Positions 63,038 through 64,000 of a DNA stretch of 64,000 nucleotides are shown piece by piece. The DNA is from Saccharothrix sp. ALI-22-I (GTDB lineage: Bacteria > Actinomycetota > Actinomycetes > Mycobacteriales > Pseudonocardiaceae). A program made the position numbers and the translations under genes. Below the pieces are notes generated by a model. It did not search any database and was not told the DNA's origin. It was given only the letters and a program-made list of their open reading frames with translations. Within the stretch, counting starts at the first letter, position 1. Each line of letters starts with the position of its first letter. The stretch covers positions 1 through 64,000 of the forward strand of contig NZ_MTQP01000052.1 of assembly GCF_001984175.1 (NCBI RefSeq), given 5' to 3'.

Positions 63038-63630
63038 GACTGGCTCCGTTCTCTCCGCAACCCGTCCAGCAGTAGTTCACCCAGCGCGGTGAACGCCTCG
63101 GCGTCCGACACACCCGCGCGCCGGGGCAGCACACCGGTCTGGATGCCCTCGATGAGCAGACCGGCCATTTCCGCGATCAGGGTCGCATGCACGTCCCGGA
63201 ACACCCCGTCGCTGACACCCTCCTGGATGAACTCGCGAATCCGCTCGGCCGCCGCACGCGCGTTGCGCTCGTAGGTGGTGCGCGTGGGGGCGAACGCGGA
63301 CACGTCGTTGATGAACTGCGCCGACGCCCGCCGCAGCTCCTCCGCCGCGCCCGCGAGGTACGTGCCGACGCGGGCGCGCACGTCCTTGACGTCGGCGATG
63401 CGCTGCTCGATCCGCTCGGCCGCGCCCTTGAAGTACCGGCCGACGACGCGCACGGCCAGCTGTTCCTTGCTCGCGGCCAGCGCGTAGAGCGTGGACTTGG
63501 AGCAGTGCAGGCGTGCGGCGAGGTCGTCCAACGTGAAGTGCGCGAACCCCTCGGCGAGCACGAGCGCCTCAAGCCGGCCCAGCAGCTCCACCTGCCTGGG
63601 CGTCGGCGGTCTGCGCACGATCGAGGTCAT
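63034..63630 (-). CDS. TetR family regulator
   Basis: A 198-residue TetR protein: FTLDDLAARLHCSKSTLYALAASKEQLAVRVV forms the helix-turn-helix (residues 30-62), and the C-terminal half is a TetR_C domain. It is coupled to the PfkB kinase gene (4-nt overlap) and divergent from the acyl-CoA dehydrogenase gene at 63739. The AGTACTGT palindrome between them suggests it represses both directions. An earlier TTG start about 10 codons upstream is possible. Confidence 0.9.
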   Translation of the reverse strand: MTSIVRRPPTPRQVELLGRLEALVLAEGFAHFTLDDLAARLHCSKSTLYALAASKEQLAVRVVGRYFKGAAERIEQRIADVKDVRARVGTYLAGAAEELRRASAQFINDVSAFAPTRTTYERNARAAAERIREFIQEGVSDGVFRDVHATLIAEMAGLLIEGIQTGVLPRRAGVSDAEAFTALGELLLDGLRRERSQS

Positions 63631-63659
63631 AGGCGGCAACTCTGTCACAGTGACTGGCA

Positions 63660-63699
63660 ACAGTACTGGAGTACGTCCTACAGTACTGTGAACAGTACT
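63660..63699. promoter_or_regulatory. TetR operator with AGTACTGT arms
   Basis: AGTACTGT-GA-ACAGTACT (63682-63699) is a perfect 18-bp palindrome. A further ACAGTACT half-site lies at 63660-63667, and GTAC cores recur between them. The region separates the TetR and acyl-CoA dehydrogenase starts. Confidence 0.68.
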
Positions 63700-63738
63700 C
63701 TACGAACAGACGGCCACAAGCCGTACCGGAGGTCGACG

Positions 63739-64000
63739 ATGCCCGCCGAGCGCCTGCTGCCCACCACCGAGGCCGAGGACCTGCTCGCGCTGGTCCGCGA
63801 GATCGCCCGCGACGAACTCGCGCCGCACGCGGCCGAGGCCGAGGAGCACGAGCGGTTCCCGCGCGACAAGTTCCGGCTGCTGGGCAAGATCGGCCTGCTG
63901 GGCCTGCCGTACCCGGAGCGGTTCGGCGGCGGCGAGCAGCCGTACGAGGTGTACTTGCAGGCGTTGGAGGAAGTCGCGTCGGCGTGGATGTCGGTCGGCG
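63739..64000 (+). CDS. Acyl-CoA dehydrogenase, N-terminal part (truncated by window edge)
   Basis: The first 87 residues of an acyl-CoA dehydrogenase: LVREIARDELAPHAAEAEEHERFPRDKFRLLGKIGLLGLPYPERFGG is the typical N-terminal helical domain. GGAGG precedes the ATG at 63739. The catalytic base and FAD region lie beyond the window. The divergent TetR and shared palindrome suggest induction by an acyl-CoA or related ligand. Confidence 0.9.
   Translation, partial: MPAERLLPTTEAEDLLALVREIARDELAPHAAEAEEHERFPRDKFRLLGKIGLLGLPYPERFGGGEQPYEVYLQALEEVASAWMSVG

Overview
The window is high-GC DNA (roughly 70 percent or more, with strong GC preference at third codon positions) carrying gene families typical of filamentous actinomycetes: XRE/DUF397 pairs, DUF5999, PF04672 methyltransferases, F420-type nitroreductases, EspC/WXG-like type VII substrates and an iniBAC-like module. 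The combination points to the Pseudonocardiales (Saccharothrix, Actinosynnema or Lentzea-like). This is inferred from gene content, not from a marker gene. No rRNA, tRNA, CRISPR array, insertion sequence or complete prophage was seen.

Layout. 1-2.5 kb: a partial ATPase-type regulator, small proteins, strong hairpins, and two divergent small XRE regulators separated by a cluster of 16-bp palindromic operators. 2.7-7.1 kb: a ribbon-helix-helix regulator (HicB-like) with 11-bp-spaced operator repeats, then a DUF4097 protein, a cytochrome P450 and a DrrA/DrrB-type exporter. 7.2-11.3 kb: peroxiredoxin/TetR divergent pair, an XRE-DUF397-unknown operon, and a SAM methyltransferase. 11.4-17 kb: an ArsR-SRPBCC-DUF998-hydrolase operon, a DUF2306 membrane protein, and an alkylation-repair operon (Ada/AlkA fusion plus Ogt). 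17.7-21.8 kb: a giant STAND NTPase with 14 WD40 repeats. 21.7-26.3 kb: glycosyltransferase, DUF2165, carboxylesterase with TetR, and a two-domain VOC protein.

26.4-34.7 kb is one functional block resembling mycobacterial iniBAC and its regulator IniR: a LuxR-type STAND regulator translationally coupled to an Hsp70-like ATPase, divergent from an IniB-like protein and two dynamin-like GTPases. 34.7-42.7 kb holds single genes: LysR/PhzF, an F420 oxidoreductase, a double gamma-glutamylcyclotransferase, a DUF4232 lipoprotein, a lipase-like protein lacking its serine, an SDR, and a secreted His/Asp-rich protein. 42.9-47.7 kb is the most interesting unexplained block: two small paralogous helical proteins, a soluble FtsK/SpoIIIE ATPase with three tandem ATPase-like domains, and two unknown proteins. 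It looks like a stripped-down, membrane-less type VII (EccC/WXG100) relative.

47.7-53 kb: two GNAT acetyltransferases, an MDR reductase, an erm 23S rRNA methyltransferase preceded by a 14-codon leader peptide with an RLR motif, an amidohydrolase, and a degraded alkylglycerone-phosphate synthase gene. 53-60.4 kb: TetR-glpD, whose 3' end runs into a dispersed palindromic repeat also found at 14.2 kb; a YbaB/EspC-like/WXG-like type VII substrate operon; an XRE regulator; and a NatAB-type ABC exporter. 60.5-64 kb: citrate synthase, a PfkB sugar kinase with TetR, and the start of an acyl-CoA dehydrogenase sharing a palindromic operator with that TetR.
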